From contig NZ_FTMO01000011.1 in the NCBI RefSeq assembly GCF_900156025.1, forward strand, positions 34,585 to 98,584: 64,000 nucleotides of DNA. Reading direction: 5' to 3'. Under the pieces are notes generated by a model. That model saw nothing but the letters and a program-made list of their open reading frames with translations. It was not told the DNA's origin and did not search any database. Below, piece after piece: positions 53,455-62,758 of the stretch. The position numbers and the translations under genes are program-made. Each line of letters opens with the position of its first letter. Position 1 is the stretch's first letter. The stretch comes from Allobosea sp. TND4EK4. GTDB taxonomy: Bacteria > Pseudomonadota > Alphaproteobacteria > Rhizobiales > Beijerinckiaceae.

Positions 53455-54144
53455 TCACTCGAACAGATCAGGATAGCGCGCTTCCGTCTTCGGAAGCGCG
53501 CGGAGGATTTCGGTGAGGTGGTGGCGCATCGCAAGCGCCGCCTGCGCCGCGTCCCGCGCATCGATCGCCGCCATGATGCTCCGGTGCTGCTCCACCAGGG
53601 TCAGCATCACTGAGGCGCCCGGCAGGGTAAGCTGGCAGATCCGGTCCATATGCGCTTTGATATCCCGGATGGCCTCCCAGGCGAGGGGCATGCCGACGCC
53701 TTCGGTCAGCTCCACATGGAAGAGCTCGTCATAGCGCTGGAAGGAGCCGTGATCGTCCCGGCTGGCGGCCTTCTCCTGCATGTCGAGCAGGTCGTCGATC
53801 CGTTGGCGGCTCTGTGCGGCGAAGGACTGGCAGGCCTGCCGGACGATCGCAACCTCGACCGCCTCGCGCACGAAGCGGGCCTCCATCATCTTGCGGACCG
53901 AGAACTTGACCACGACCGTGCCGCGCTGAGGCTGGACATCGACCAGCCGAGTCCGGGCCAGCCCGATCAGCGCCTCGCGGACCGGCTGTCGCGACACCCC
54001 GTATTTCAGCGCGATCTCCTGTTCCGACAGGCGCGTGCCCGGCGGCAGTTCGAGCGCGACGATCGCCCGCCGCAATTCGGCTTCGACACGGCCGGCCGCC
54101 GAAGCACCCGTGGCGGGGGCAGGTGACATCAACGAAAGGCTCAA
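53455..54144 (-). CDS. GntR-family (FCD) regulator, probable hexuronate/kdu control
   Basis: 229 residues. The winged helix (about residues 15-80) has LRRAIVALELPPGTRLSEQEIALKYGVSRQPVREALIGL and VVDVQPQRGTVV-like wing; the C-terminal FCD domain has FHVELTEGVGMPLAWEAI and VEQHRSIMAAIDARD with metal-binding His/Asp. The start is uncertain. The TTG at 54144 has GGAGG 8 bases upstream; the ATG at 54129 has no ribosome site; another TTG lies at 54159. It is divergent from kduI, with direct repeats in the shared promoter region that may be its operator. Confidence 0.87.
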   Translation of the reverse strand: MSLSLMSPAPATGASAAGRVEAELRRAIVALELPPGTRLSEQEIALKYGVSRQPVREALIGLARTRLVDVQPQRGTVVVKFSVRKMMEARFVREAVEVAIVRQACQSFAAQSRQRIDDLLDMQEKAASRDDHGSFQRYDELFHVELTEGVGMPLAWEAIRDIKAHMDRICQLTLPGASVMLTLVEQHRSIMAAIDARDAAQAALAMRHHLTEILRALPKTEARYPDLFE

Positions 54145-54169
54145 GCCGAAAACCTCCAAGCCCGTTGTG

Positions 54170-54195
54170 TACCATACCGCAACATACTACCATAC
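54170..54195. promoter_or_regulatory. direct repeats in the kdu promoter region, candidate operator
   Basis: TACCATAC occurs twice (54170-54177 and 54188-54195), 18 bp apart, in an AT-richer patch just upstream of the GntR gene and about 120 bp before kduI. Spacing close to two helical turns suits a dimeric regulator. The match to a known GntR operator is not established. Confidence 0.42.
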
Positions 54196-54316
54196 AATCG
54201 CTGCCGCAACAAACCATGGGCGCAGGCAGGAGCGTATGTCGGCGCGCCAGCGACAAGTCGGGAAACGGCGCGGCTTGCCGCTCCGGCTGCGCGCCGGTTC
54301 CACTGAAGGACTGACC

Positions 54317-55153
54317 ATGACCATCGAGATTCGCCAGGTTTCGCATCCCGAGGCCGCCAAGCGCTTCGACACCGCGGAACTGCGCCGTCATTTTCTGATC
54401 GAGACGCTGTTCGTCCCCGGCCAAGTCACGCTGACCTACAGCCATCTCGACCGCGTCGTCGTCGGCGGCGCCATGCCGGCATCCGCGCCCATCGTCCTGC
54501 CGGCACCCAAGGCGGTGGGCACCGACGCCTTCCTGAAGCGGCGCGAACTGGGCATCGTCAATGTCGGAGGGGCGGGCAAGGTATCGGTCGGCGGCAGGGA
54601 CTACGCGCTGGCCAAGCGCGACGCGCTCTATGTCGGCAAGGAAGCGGGCGAGGTCTCGTTCGCCAGCGAGGATGCCTCGAACCCCGCCAAGTTCTACCTG
54701 CTCTCGACGCCCGCCCATGCCGTCCATCCGACGAAGCTGATCCGTGAGGCCGACGCCAGGACGCTGGCACTCGGCGAGCAGGCGACGGCCAACAAGCGCA
54801 CGATCCGCCAGTACATCATCCCCGGCGTCTGCGAGACCTGCCAGCTCGTGATGGGCGTCACCACGCTGGACGAGGGCAGCATCTGGAACACCATGCCCTC
54901 GCATACCCATGACCGGCGCTGCGAAATCTATCTCTATTTCGACGTGCCGGCCGACGCCCGCGTCTTCCACCTCATGGGCGAGCCGCAGGAGACACGCCAT
55001 CTCGTTGTCGCCAACGAGCAGGCGATCCTCTCGCCGGGCTGGTCGATCCATTCCGGCGCCGGCACCAAGGCCTATTCCTTCATCTGGGGCATGGGCGGCG
55101 ACAATGTCGACTACACCGACATGGACATGGTCGCGACGGGGGACCTGCGCTGA
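54317..55153 (+). CDS. kduI: 5-dehydro-4-deoxy-D-glucuronate isomerase KduI
   Basis: 278 residues of the KduI cupin family. RHFLIETLFVPGQVTLTYSHLDRVVVGGAMP in the N-terminal half and the metal-site segment NTMPSHTHDRRCEIYLYFD in the C-terminal cupin are diagnostic; the His/His/Glu pattern gives the zinc ligands. It converts 5-dehydro-4-deoxy-D-glucuronate to 3-deoxy-D-glycero-2,5-hexodiulosonate in pectin and hexuronate breakdown. GAAGGA precedes the ATG. The stop overlaps the kduD start by one base. Confidence 0.96.
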   Translation: MTIEIRQVSHPEAAKRFDTAELRRHFLIETLFVPGQVTLTYSHLDRVVVGGAMPASAPIVLPAPKAVGTDAFLKRRELGIVNVGGAGKVSVGGRDYALAKRDALYVGKEAGEVSFASEDASNPAKFYLLSTPAHAVHPTKLIREADARTLALGEQATANKRTIRQYIIPGVCETCQLVMGVTTLDEGSIWNTMPSHTHDRRCEIYLYFDVPADARVFHLMGEPQETRHLVVANEQAILSPGWSIHSGAGTKAYSFIWGMGGDNVDYTDMDMVATGDLR

Positions 55154-55923
55154 TGCCGGCGCTGTTCGACCTCACCGGGCGCACGGCCATCGTCACCGGC
55201 GCCAATACGGGGCTCGGCCAGGCGATCGCGCTGGCGCTGGCGCAGGCCGGCGCGGGGATCGTCGCGGTCGGCCGCTCCAGCATGGCGCGGACGAAGGCGC
55301 TGGTTGTCGCGACGGGCAGGCCTTTCCATGAGATCGCGGCCGATCTCGCGACGCTGGAGCCCATCGGCCGGATCGTCGAGGAGGCCGATGCGGCCGCCAA
55401 GGCCGACGGGTCGCGGCTCGATATCCTCGTCAACAATGCCGGCATCATCCGCCGTGCCGACGCGCTCGACTTCACCGAGGCCGACTGGGACGCGGTCATG
55501 GACGTCAACCTGAAGTCGACGTTCTTCCTGACGCAAGGCGTGGCGAAGCGCATGCTCGCGGACGGCAAGGGCGGCAAGGTGATCAACATCGCCTCGCTGC
55601 TCTCCTTCCAGGGCGGGATCCGTATCCCCTCCTATACCGCCTCGAAGAGCGGGCTCGCCGGCCTGACGCGGCTGCTCGCCTGCGAATGGGCGGCCAAGGG
55701 CATCAACGTCAACGCCATCGCGCCGGGCTATTTCGTGACCAACAACACGCAGGCCCTGCGGGCCGACCCGGTCCGCAACGAGGCGATCCTCGCCCGCATT
55801 CCAGCCGGGCACTGGGGCGACCCGCAGGAGATCGGCGGCGCTGCGGTCTTCCTGGCCTCCGACGCCTCGGCCTACATTCACGGCGTGGTTCTGCCCGTCG
55901 ATGGGGGCTGGCTGGCGCGCTGA
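55153..55923 (+). CDS. kduD: 2-dehydro-3-deoxy-D-gluconate 5-dehydrogenase KduD
   Basis: 256 residues of the SDR family: AIVTGANTGLGQAIALAL, DILVNNAGIIRRADAL, NIASLLSFQGGIRIPSYTASKSG with the catalytic Ser, Tyr and Lys, and HWGDPQEIGGAAVFLASDASAYIHGVVLPVDGGW. These motifs match KduD closely. It reduces the product of KduI to 2-keto-3-deoxygluconate with NADH. The ATG overlaps the kduI stop. Downstream a kdgF-like gene has decayed. Confidence 0.94.
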   Translation: MPALFDLTGRTAIVTGANTGLGQAIALALAQAGAGIVAVGRSSMARTKALVVATGRPFHEIAADLATLEPIGRIVEEADAAAKADGSRLDILVNNAGIIRRADALDFTEADWDAVMDVNLKSTFFLTQGVAKRMLADGKGGKVINIASLLSFQGGIRIPSYTASKSGLAGLTRLLACEWAAKGINVNAIAPGYFVTNNTQALRADPVRNEAILARIPAGHWGDPQEIGGAAVFLASDASAYIHGVVLPVDGGWLAR

Positions 55924-55935
55924 GAAGGAACAGGC

Positions 55936-56279
55936 ATGGATCGCAAGGAACCAGCCCTTCGCGCATGATCCGGACCTTGCCTGGGAGTCAGCCGGGGAGG
56001 GCGTGACCCGCCAAATCCTGATCGACTGCGGCGACGTCAGATGGTGCGGGTGCGCTTCGAGGCGGGCGCGGTCGGCCCGGCGCACAGCCAGCGCTCCATG
56101 GTGGAAGGCGGCGTCTTCGACATCGCCATTTCGGGGCGTACCGAGCGCCTTTTCGCCCGCGACAGCGTCACCAAGCCGCCCGACGCGATCCATGCGCGGT
56201 GAATGACGAAGCCGGCGTTCCCGTCGATGTCTTCACGCCGATGCACCGGGATTTCGTGGCCCTCCCCGGCGCGGGGTGA
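55936..56279 (+). pseudogene. frameshifted kdgF-like cupin pseudogene
   Basis: Remains of a small cupin are spread over three frames. Frame 1 gives AHDPDLAWESAGEGVTRQIL. Frame 2 (from 56041) gives MVRVRFEAGAVGPAHSQRSMVEGGVFDIAI, then GRTERLFARDS. Frame 3 (from 56199) gives AGVPVDVFTPMHRDF. Read in order they rebuild a KdgF-type cupin, in which the MVRVRFEKGAVGPxHxH metal site would normally be intact; here only one His of the H-x-H pair remains and bases between the frames are missing. KdgF normally linearises pectin- or alginate-derived uronates upstream of KduI, so its loss follows the pathway order. It directly follows kduD. Confidence 0.75.
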
Positions 56280-56287
56280 CCGCTTCG

Positions 56288-57148
56288 CTACCGGACAGCG
56301 GCCGCCATGGCTTGGGCGAGACGGCTCTCGGACTCCCCGAGACTGAGCGCAATGTCGAAATGATTGTGGTGCGGCATGTCGATGCGCTCGCCGGCGTGTC
56401 CGGCCTCTGTCCAGGCCCGCAGATAATCCTCGGTCTGGCGCTTGAACTCGCTGGTTTCAAGGCCGCCGACCGACGCGACGAGCCGCACCTGGCTCTGCGC
56501 CGGGATGAGCCGGATCGGGCTGTTGCGCGCGATCATCGCGTCGTCGAGGCCGAGCCAGCCATTCACCTGCGTGTGCTGCAGAGGCTCCAGTTCGTGAAGG
56601 CCGGAGAGATCGAGTGCTGCCGTGATCGCGTCCTCCCGCAGCCCGAGGCCCGCCTGCCAGCCACCGGCCAGCAGCATGGCCGTGAGGTGCCCCCCTGCGG
56701 AGGAGCCGCCGACGGCGAGCGCTCCGAAGCCGTAGCGCGCCCGTTCGCGGTCGAGAAAGGCGATGGCGGCGCGCGTCTGGCGGACGATCTCGTCGAGCGT
56801 GACCTTCGGCGCCAGCGTGTAGTTCATGGCGGCGACGGCGAAGCCCTGAGCCTTCAGGCCGGGCACGACGAAGGCATTGTCGTCCTTCGAGGTGGCGCGC
56901 CAATAGCCGCCATGGATCCACAGGAACAGAGGGGCGCCGGGCTCGGCCGGGTAGATGTCGAGCGCCTCGCCGCTGGCCTCGTCGTAGACGAGATCGGCGA
57001 GGCGGCGATGCTCGGCGCGGGCGCGCTCGCTGCCGGCGACGTAGCGGGCATATTCGGCGTCGAAAGAGGGCACGCTGCCGCGCGCATCGTATTCGCGCTC
57101 CAGCGTGGCGCGGTCCATGCCGCGATAGAGAACCGGCTGTGCGTCCAT
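56288..57148 (-). CDS. alpha/beta hydrolase, arylformamidase-like
   Basis: 286 residues. The HGGYWR oxyanion-type motif, the nucleophile elbow GGSSAGGHLT and the late His in MPHHNHFD are typical of the esterase/kynurenine formamidase group (HGGXW). Near the N terminus DRATLEREYDARGSVP is also found in that group. The natural substrate is unknown; as the last gene of an aromatic catabolism and Liv-type uptake operon it may hydrolyse an ester or amide precursor of gentisate. It starts 11 bp after livF. Confidence 0.85.
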   Translation of the reverse strand: MDAQPVLYRGMDRATLEREYDARGSVPSFDAEYARYVAGSERARAEHRRLADLVYDEASGEALDIYPAEPGAPLFLWIHGGYWRATSKDDNAFVVPGLKAQGFAVAAMNYTLAPKVTLDEIVRQTRAAIAFLDRERARYGFGALAVGGSSAGGHLTAMLLAGGWQAGLGLREDAITAALDLSGLHELEPLQHTQVNGWLGLDDAMIARNSPIRLIPAQSQVRLVASVGGLETSEFKRQTEDYLRAWTEAGHAGERIDMPHHNHFDIALSLGESESRLAQAMAAAVR

Positions 57149-57159
57149 GATGCGCTCCG

Positions 57160-57854
<695 letters not shown>

Positions 57855-57861
<7 letters not shown>

Positions 57862-58628
57862 GGCTGCGCATCCCCCAGATAGGCGGCGCGAACCTCGGGA
57901 TGATCCCGCACCGCGTCGACGCCGCCGGTGAAGACGACCCGTCCATAGACCAGGACGCTGATTCGGTCGGCCAGCGCGAAGACGGCGTCCATGTCGTGCT
58001 CCACCAGCAGGATCCCGTAGCGGCCCTTCAGGCCGAGCAGCAGCCGCGTCAGCGCTGCCGATTCCTCCGGCCCCATGCCGGCCATCGGCTCGTCGAGCAG
58101 CAGCAGGCGCGGCTCGCGCGCCAGCGCCACCGCGATTTCGAGCTGGCGCCGCTCGCCATGCGCAAGCGAGGAGACCGGCCGCTCGCCGCGGCCGGCGAGG
58201 CCGACCTGCTCCAGCCAGCTTTCCGCCAGCGCCATGCTGGCGCGGTTCCGGCGGGGGTTGAAGACCATGTCGAACGAACCGCCATGGCGTGCCTCGATCG
58301 AGAGCAGCACGTTCTCGATGGCGGTGAAGTCGTTGCAGAGCTGGGTGATCTGGAAGGTTCGCCCGAGGCCGAGCCTCGCCCGGGCGGGCGCGGGGAGCCT
58401 CGTCACGTCGCGCCCCTCGAACAGGATGCGCCCGGCGCTGGGCCTGATCTCGCCGCAGATCTGGGTGATCAGGGTGGATTTTCCGGCGCCGTTGGGGCCG
58501 ATCAAAGCGTGCAACTCTCCCGGCATGACGTCGAGCGAGACATCGTCCGTCGCGACCAGCGCGCCGAAGGATTTGCGCAGCTGGACGATGGACAGGATCG
58601 GGGTCGCGGCCGGTGTCGTCTCAGTCAC
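57855..58628 (-). CDS. livG: branched-chain amino acid-type ABC ATPase LivG
   Basis: 257 residues with Walker A GPNGAGKST, Q-loop RTFQITQLCNDFTAIENVL, signature SLAHGERRQLEIAVAL and Walker B LLLLDEPMAGMGPEE. The GTG start at 58628 has GGAGG five bases before it and overlaps the livM stop; another GTG at 58646 has no such site. This is the LivG half of the transporter ATPase pair. Confidence 0.93.
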
Positions 58629-59592
58629 GGCGGCCTCCGAACACACGTCCGGCGATGCCGCGCTGGCCGAACAGGGCGATCAGGGTCAGGATCGGCCCCA
58701 TCACGATCATCCAGTGCTCCGTCCAGATCGACAGGAGTTGCTCCAGCGCGATGAAGACGGCCGTCCCGGCGATCGGCCCCAGCAGCGTGCCGAGGCCGCC
58801 GAGCACGACGATGGCCATGAACTCACCGGACTTGCTCCAGGCCGCCATGTCCGGCGTGACGAAGCGGGCATAGTTGGCCCAGAGCACGCCGGCGAGCCCC
58901 GTGCCCACTGCCGAGATGACGAAGGCGGCGAGCCGGAAGGGGAAGGGCCGGATGCCGAGATTGACGGCGCGCCGCTCGCTCTGCCGCAGCGCCTGCAGGA
59001 TGAGGCCGAAGCGCGAGTTCACGATGAAGCTGCACAGCACCGTCCAGATCACCAGCAGGGCGAGGCAGAGATAGTAGAACGTCGTCGGTTTGGAGATGTC
59101 GATGAAGGGCAGCATGTTGCGCCGCTCCAGCATCAGCCCGTCGTCGCCGCCATAGCTCTGCAGCGAGACGAGCACGAAGAACACCATCTGCGCGAAGGCG
59201 AGCGTGATCATGATGAACTGGACGCCGCTGGTGCGCAGCGCCAGCCCGCCGACCAGCACCGCGAGCAGGGCGCAGGCGGCCAGCGCCAGCGGCCAGACCA
59301 GGAGGGCGGCGTTGCTGCCGGACCGTCCCAGGAGCGGCTCGCCGCCGAAGGTATGGTAGGCGACGATGCCGACGACATAGCCGCCGAGGCCGAAGAACAT
59401 GGCATGGCCGAAGCTGACCATCGCGCCGTAGCCGATGATCAGGTCGAGGCTGACCGCGGCGATGGCGTAGATCAGAATGCGGTTGGCGAGGCCGAGAAGG
59501 GCAGGCGAGGCGCCGGCTTCCGCCAGCAGAGGCACGGCCAGAAAGAGGGCGAGGCCGAGCGCGATCGCGGCCTGTCGGAGCGTCAAAGGCAT
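58621..59592 (-). CDS. livM: branched-chain amino acid-type ABC permease LivM
   Basis: 323 residues with about nine helices. Family motifs are YGAMVSFGHAMFFGLGGYVVG, LRTSGVQFIMITLAFAQM and GEFMAIVVLGGLGTLLGPIAG. The sequence TKP-like and FGLILQALRQSERRAVNLGI cytoplasmic loop contacts the ATPase. It overlaps livG by 8 bp and follows livH by 4 bp. Confidence 0.94.
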   Translation of the reverse strand: MPLTLRQAAIALGLALFLAVPLLAEAGASPALLGLANRILIYAIAAVSLDLIIGYGAMVSFGHAMFFGLGGYVVGIVAYHTFGGEPLLGRSGSNAALLVWPLALAACALLAVLVGGLALRTSGVQFIMITLAFAQMVFFVLVSLQSYGGDDGLMLERRNMLPFIDISKPTTFYYLCLALLVIWTVLCSFIVNSRFGLILQALRQSERRAVNLGIRPFPFRLAAFVISAVGTGLAGVLWANYARFVTPDMAAWSKSGEFMAIVVLGGLGTLLGPIAGTAVFIALEQLLSIWTEHWMIVMGPILTLIALFGQRGIAGRVFGGRRD

Positions 59593-59596
59593 CGGC

Positions 59597-60511
59597 TCAG
59601 CTCCGCGCCGGCAGAAGGCCGAGCGGCCGCACCAGCAGCACCAGCGCCATCAGCACATAGATGCTGGCCGAGACCAGGCCGGCGCCCAGCGTATCGGCGA
59701 CGGAGGGCGGCAGCGAGAGCTGGAGCAGCTGCGGGATATAGGCCCGGCCGAGGCTGTCGACCATGCCGACCAGGAGCGCCCCGACCAGCGCACCGCGCAC
59801 CGATCCGACCCCGCCAATGACGATGACGACGAAGGTGGTGATCAGGACTCGCTCGCCCATGCCGATCTCGATGGCGAGAAGCGGCGCGGCCATCACGCCG
59901 GCCAGCCCGCAGAGCACGCCGCCGAGGCCGAAGACCAGGGTATAGAGGCGCCGGATATCGATGCCGAGGGCGGAGACCATCTCGCGGTCGTCGGCGCCGG
60001 CGCGCACCAGCATGCCGACGCGGCTGTGGTTGACGAGCAGCCACAGCCCCAGGGCCACGAGCGCGCCCATGCCTATGAAGGCGAGGCGGATGACGGGATA
60101 TTCCAGACCCGGCAGGACGGGTACCGAGCCCTGGAGGAAGGGGGGAATATCCATCAGCGGCGGCCGGCGGCCGAAGATCAGGCTCACCGCCTCATTGGTG
60201 AAGAGGATGAGACCCAGCGTCGCCAGCACCTGGTAGAGATGATCGCGCCGATAGAGCCATTGCACCACGGCCAGCTCCACCGCGACCGCATAGAGCCCGG
60301 CACCCGCCAGGGCCGCGAGCGCCCCCAGCAGGAAGGAGCCGGTCTGCAGCACCACGAAGGCGGCGCAATACGCCCCGACCATGTAGAAGCAGCCATGGGT
60401 CAGGTTGATGACGCCCATGATGCCGAAGATCAGCGTCAGGCCCGAGGCCAGCATGAACAGCATGGCGCCGTATTGCAGCCCGTTGAGAAGCTGCTCGATC
60501 AGGAGGATCAT
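59597..60511 (-). CDS. livH: branched-chain amino acid-type ABC permease LivH
   Basis: 304 residues with about eight helices. MILLIEQLLNGLQYGAMLFMLASGLTLIFGIMGVINLTHG is the typical LivH start, and VFGLGGVLCGLAGVM and FVVIVIGGVGSVRGALVGALLVG are family motifs. It follows livK after a 73-bp gap that holds a strong hairpin. It pairs with LivM. Confidence 0.95.
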   Translation of the reverse strand: MILLIEQLLNGLQYGAMLFMLASGLTLIFGIMGVINLTHGCFYMVGAYCAAFVVLQTGSFLLGALAALAGAGLYAVAVELAVVQWLYRRDHLYQVLATLGLILFTNEAVSLIFGRRPPLMDIPPFLQGSVPVLPGLEYPVIRLAFIGMGALVALGLWLLVNHSRVGMLVRAGADDREMVSALGIDIRRLYTLVFGLGGVLCGLAGVMAAPLLAIEIGMGERVLITTFVVIVIGGVGSVRGALVGALLVGMVDSLGRAYIPQLLQLSLPPSVADTLGAGLVSASIYVLMALVLLVRPLGLLPARS

Positions 60512-60538
60512 CGCGAAGCCGCCATCAGGTGGGGAAGG

Positions 60539-60563
60539 GCGCCGCCGGCCCGGCCGGCGGCGC
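60539..60563 (-). repeat. stable GC hairpin between livK and livH
   Basis: A 10-bp perfect inverted repeat (GCGCCGCCGG and CCGGCGGCGC) with a 5-base loop in the gap between the binding-protein stop (60585) and the permease start (60511). It occupies the same place as the hairpin at 18437 in the other importer operon and likely sets the ratio of binding protein to membrane parts. Confidence 0.65.
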
Positions 60564-60584
60564 GAAGCGTTGTCGAGCCGCCGA

Positions 60585-61766
60585 TCAGTCCATCTTGCAG
60601 CGCGCGGCGTAGGCGTCGCCGTAATCCTGCGCGACCTTCTCCACGATCGTCTGGACGATCTCGCCCGAGCCGTTCTTGGCGAATTTCGTCAGGTAGTAGT
60701 CCTGGATCGGATGCTGGTTGGGACCGAAGGAGAACTTGCCCCGCACCGCGGTGAACTGGGCCTTGCGCAGGGCGGCGCGGAACTCCGCCTCCTTGCCGAT
60801 GTCGCCGCCGACGGCCTTCAGAGCACTGCCGATCAGGTTGGCGGTGTCGTAGGCCTGCTGGGCATACATCGTCGGGGTCCGCGAATAGGCCTTGCGGAAG
60901 GCCTCGACGAAGGCCTTCGAGGCCGGATTGTCGAGTTCGGTGGTCCACATCGCCGAAGCGTAGATGCCGTCGGCAGCCTCGCCGGTCGCGCCGATCATGC
61001 GCGCATCCATCGAGAAGCTCGGGATCAGCATCGGCACCGTCTTGGTGAGTCCGGAATTCGCATATTGCTTGGCGAAGTTGATGCCGGCTCCGCCGGGGTG
61101 GAACTGGTAGATCGCATCCGGCTGGGCCGAGCGCACCCGCGCCAGCTCGACGGAGAAGTCGGTCTGGTCGAGCTTGGTGTAGATCTCGCCGGCGATCTCG
61201 CCCTTGAAGGTGCGCTTGAAGCCTTCCAGCGCGTCGCGGCCGGCCTGATAGTTCGGCGCCAGCAGCATGACCTTCTTGTAGCCGAGCCGGTTGGCGGAGA
61301 GGCCCGCCGCCTCGTGGAACGCGTCGTTCTGATAGGAGGCGACGAAGTAATTCTTGTTGCACTTCTCGCCGGCGAAGACCGAAGGGCCGGGGTTGAGGCT
61401 GACATAGAAGCCGCCCGATTCCAGCACGCCCGGCACGACGGCGGCGAGCACGTTCGAGAAATTCACGCCGGTGAAGAGCTTCACGCCCGACTGCGCCATG
61501 CGGTCGGCGGCCTGCTTGGCGTTGGCCGGCTTCAGGCTGTCATCCTCGATCTCGAGCTTGACGGGCGCGTCGCCGAGCTTGCCGTCCTTCATCGCGAGCT
61601 GGAAGCCGTCGCGGATGTCCTCGCCGATATAGCCCGCCGGCGTCGACAGCGTGGTGATGAAGCCGATGCGGACAGGCTTGCCGTCCTGTGCGAAGGCCGG
61701 CCCGGCGAGGGCCGTGGCGAGGATGGTGCCGACAGCGAGCCGGCGCGTGATCGGAAGCGTCATCAT
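60585..61766 (-). CDS. livK: Liv-type periplasmic binding protein
   Basis: 393 residues. A signal peptide (TRRLAVGTILATALAGPAFAQ) precedes a family 6 ligand-binding protein: VRIGFITTLSTPAGYIGEDIRDGFQLA, DRMAQSGVKLFTGVNFSNV, AFHEAAGLSANRLGYKKVMLL and PNYQAGRDALEGFKR. Liv-type proteins bind amino acids, but in aromatic catabolic operons they often bind aromatic acids; the gentisate enzymes in this operon suggest that. The pair of ATG codons at 61766/61763 is preceded by GGGGA. The symbol marks the type, not a proven amino acid specificity. Confidence 0.9.
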   Translation of the reverse strand: MMTLPITRRLAVGTILATALAGPAFAQDGKPVRIGFITTLSTPAGYIGEDIRDGFQLAMKDGKLGDAPVKLEIEDDSLKPANAKQAADRMAQSGVKLFTGVNFSNVLAAVVPGVLESGGFYVSLNPGPSVFAGEKCNKNYFVASYQNDAFHEAAGLSANRLGYKKVMLLAPNYQAGRDALEGFKRTFKGEIAGEIYTKLDQTDFSVELARVRSAQPDAIYQFHPGGAGINFAKQYANSGLTKTVPMLIPSFSMDARMIGATGEAADGIYASAMWTTELDNPASKAFVEAFRKAYSRTPTMYAQQAYDTANLIGSALKAVGGDIGKEAEFRAALRKAQFTAVRGKFSFGPNQHPIQDYYLTKFAKNGSGEIVQTIVEKVAQDYGDAYAARCKMD

Positions 61767-61836
61767 CGGTGAAGTCCCCTTTTTCTGGTTGGTCCGGAGC
61801 GGCGGAGGCCGCTCCCTTGTTGAAGGCGGCGGCGGC

Positions 61837-62748
61837 TCAGACAGCCACGACCGGGTGGCGGATGGTGCCGATGCGCGCGACGCCGGCCTCCACCACATCG
61901 CCCGGCCACATCCATTCCTGCGGCGTGCGGCCGGCGCCGACGCCGTCCGGCGTGCCGGAAGCGATGATGTCACCCGGCTCCAGCGTCATCGCGGCGCTGA
62001 TGTCGGAGATCAGCGTCGGGATCTTGAACAGCATGTGCTTCGTGTTCGAGCTCTGCTTGGTCTGCCCATTGACCGTCAGCCAGAGATCGAGCGTGTGCGG
62101 GTCGCCGATCTCGTCGGCGGTGACGATGCAGGGGCCGAAGGGAGCGAAGGTGTCCTGCCCCTTCGAGTAGATCCACTGGCCGGCCCGGCGGTTGTCGCGC
62201 GCGCTGACGTCGATCATCACGCTGTAGCCGAAGACATGCGAGAGCGCGTCTTCCTCGCTGACCCGCTTGGCGGTGCGTCCGATGATGACCGCAAGCTCCA
62301 CCTCCCAGTCGAGCTGCTGGGTGATCTTGGCATTGTGCTCGATCGCATCGCCCGGCCCGATCACGCTGGTCGGAGGCTTGGAGAAGATCACGGGCTGCTT
62401 CGGCAACTCCTTTGACGTGTCGAGCGTGCGCGCCGATTCCGCGACATGCTCGACATAGTTCAGGCCGATGCCGAAGATGTTCTTGCGGGGGCGGGGGATC
62501 GGCGCAAGCAGCTTGACGTTGCTCGCGGGCAGGGCGGCGCCGACCGGCCAGCGGCCGCGATGGGCATCCAGCGCGTCGCGCAGCGCGTCGAGCGCGGCGG
62601 GTCCGAGATCGATGAAGCCGAGCATCGTTGCGGGCAGGGCATGGCCGGCCTTGGCCCCCAGCCGTTCCACATCGATGACGAGATCGGCTTCGAGCACGCC
62701 GAGGCGGGCCGCAGCGTCGACGACGCTGCGATAGGTGACGAGACGCAT
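61837..62748 (-). CDS. fumarylacetoacetate hydrolase-family protein, probable fumarylpyruvate/acylpyruvate hydrolase
   Basis: 303 residues. The family core IFGIGLNYVEHVAES is followed by PVIFSKPPTSVIGPGDAI, the metal-binding DWEVELAVIIGR (Glu-x-Glu) with a later Asp in SVMIDVSARDN, and GDIIASGTPDGVG. In the gentisate route this family splits fumarylpyruvate into fumarate and pyruvate; other acylpyruvates are possible. GAGGAAA precedes the ATG at 62748. It follows the dioxygenase by 10 bp. No maleylpyruvate isomerase gene is present in the window, so the enzyme might act on maleylpyruvate directly. Confidence 0.87.
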   Translation of the reverse strand: MRLVTYRSVVDAAARLGVLEADLVIDVERLGAKAGHALPATMLGFIDLGPAALDALRDALDAHRGRWPVGAALPASNVKLLAPIPRPRKNIFGIGLNYVEHVAESARTLDTSKELPKQPVIFSKPPTSVIGPGDAIEHNAKITQQLDWEVELAVIIGRTAKRVSEEDALSHVFGYSVMIDVSARDNRRAGQWIYSKGQDTFAPFGPCIVTADEIGDPHTLDLWLTVNGQTKQSSNTKHMLFKIPTLISDISAAMTLEPGDIIASGTPDGVGAGRTPQEWMWPGDVVEAGVARIGTIRHPVVAV

Positions 62749-62758
62749 GGTCGTTTCC

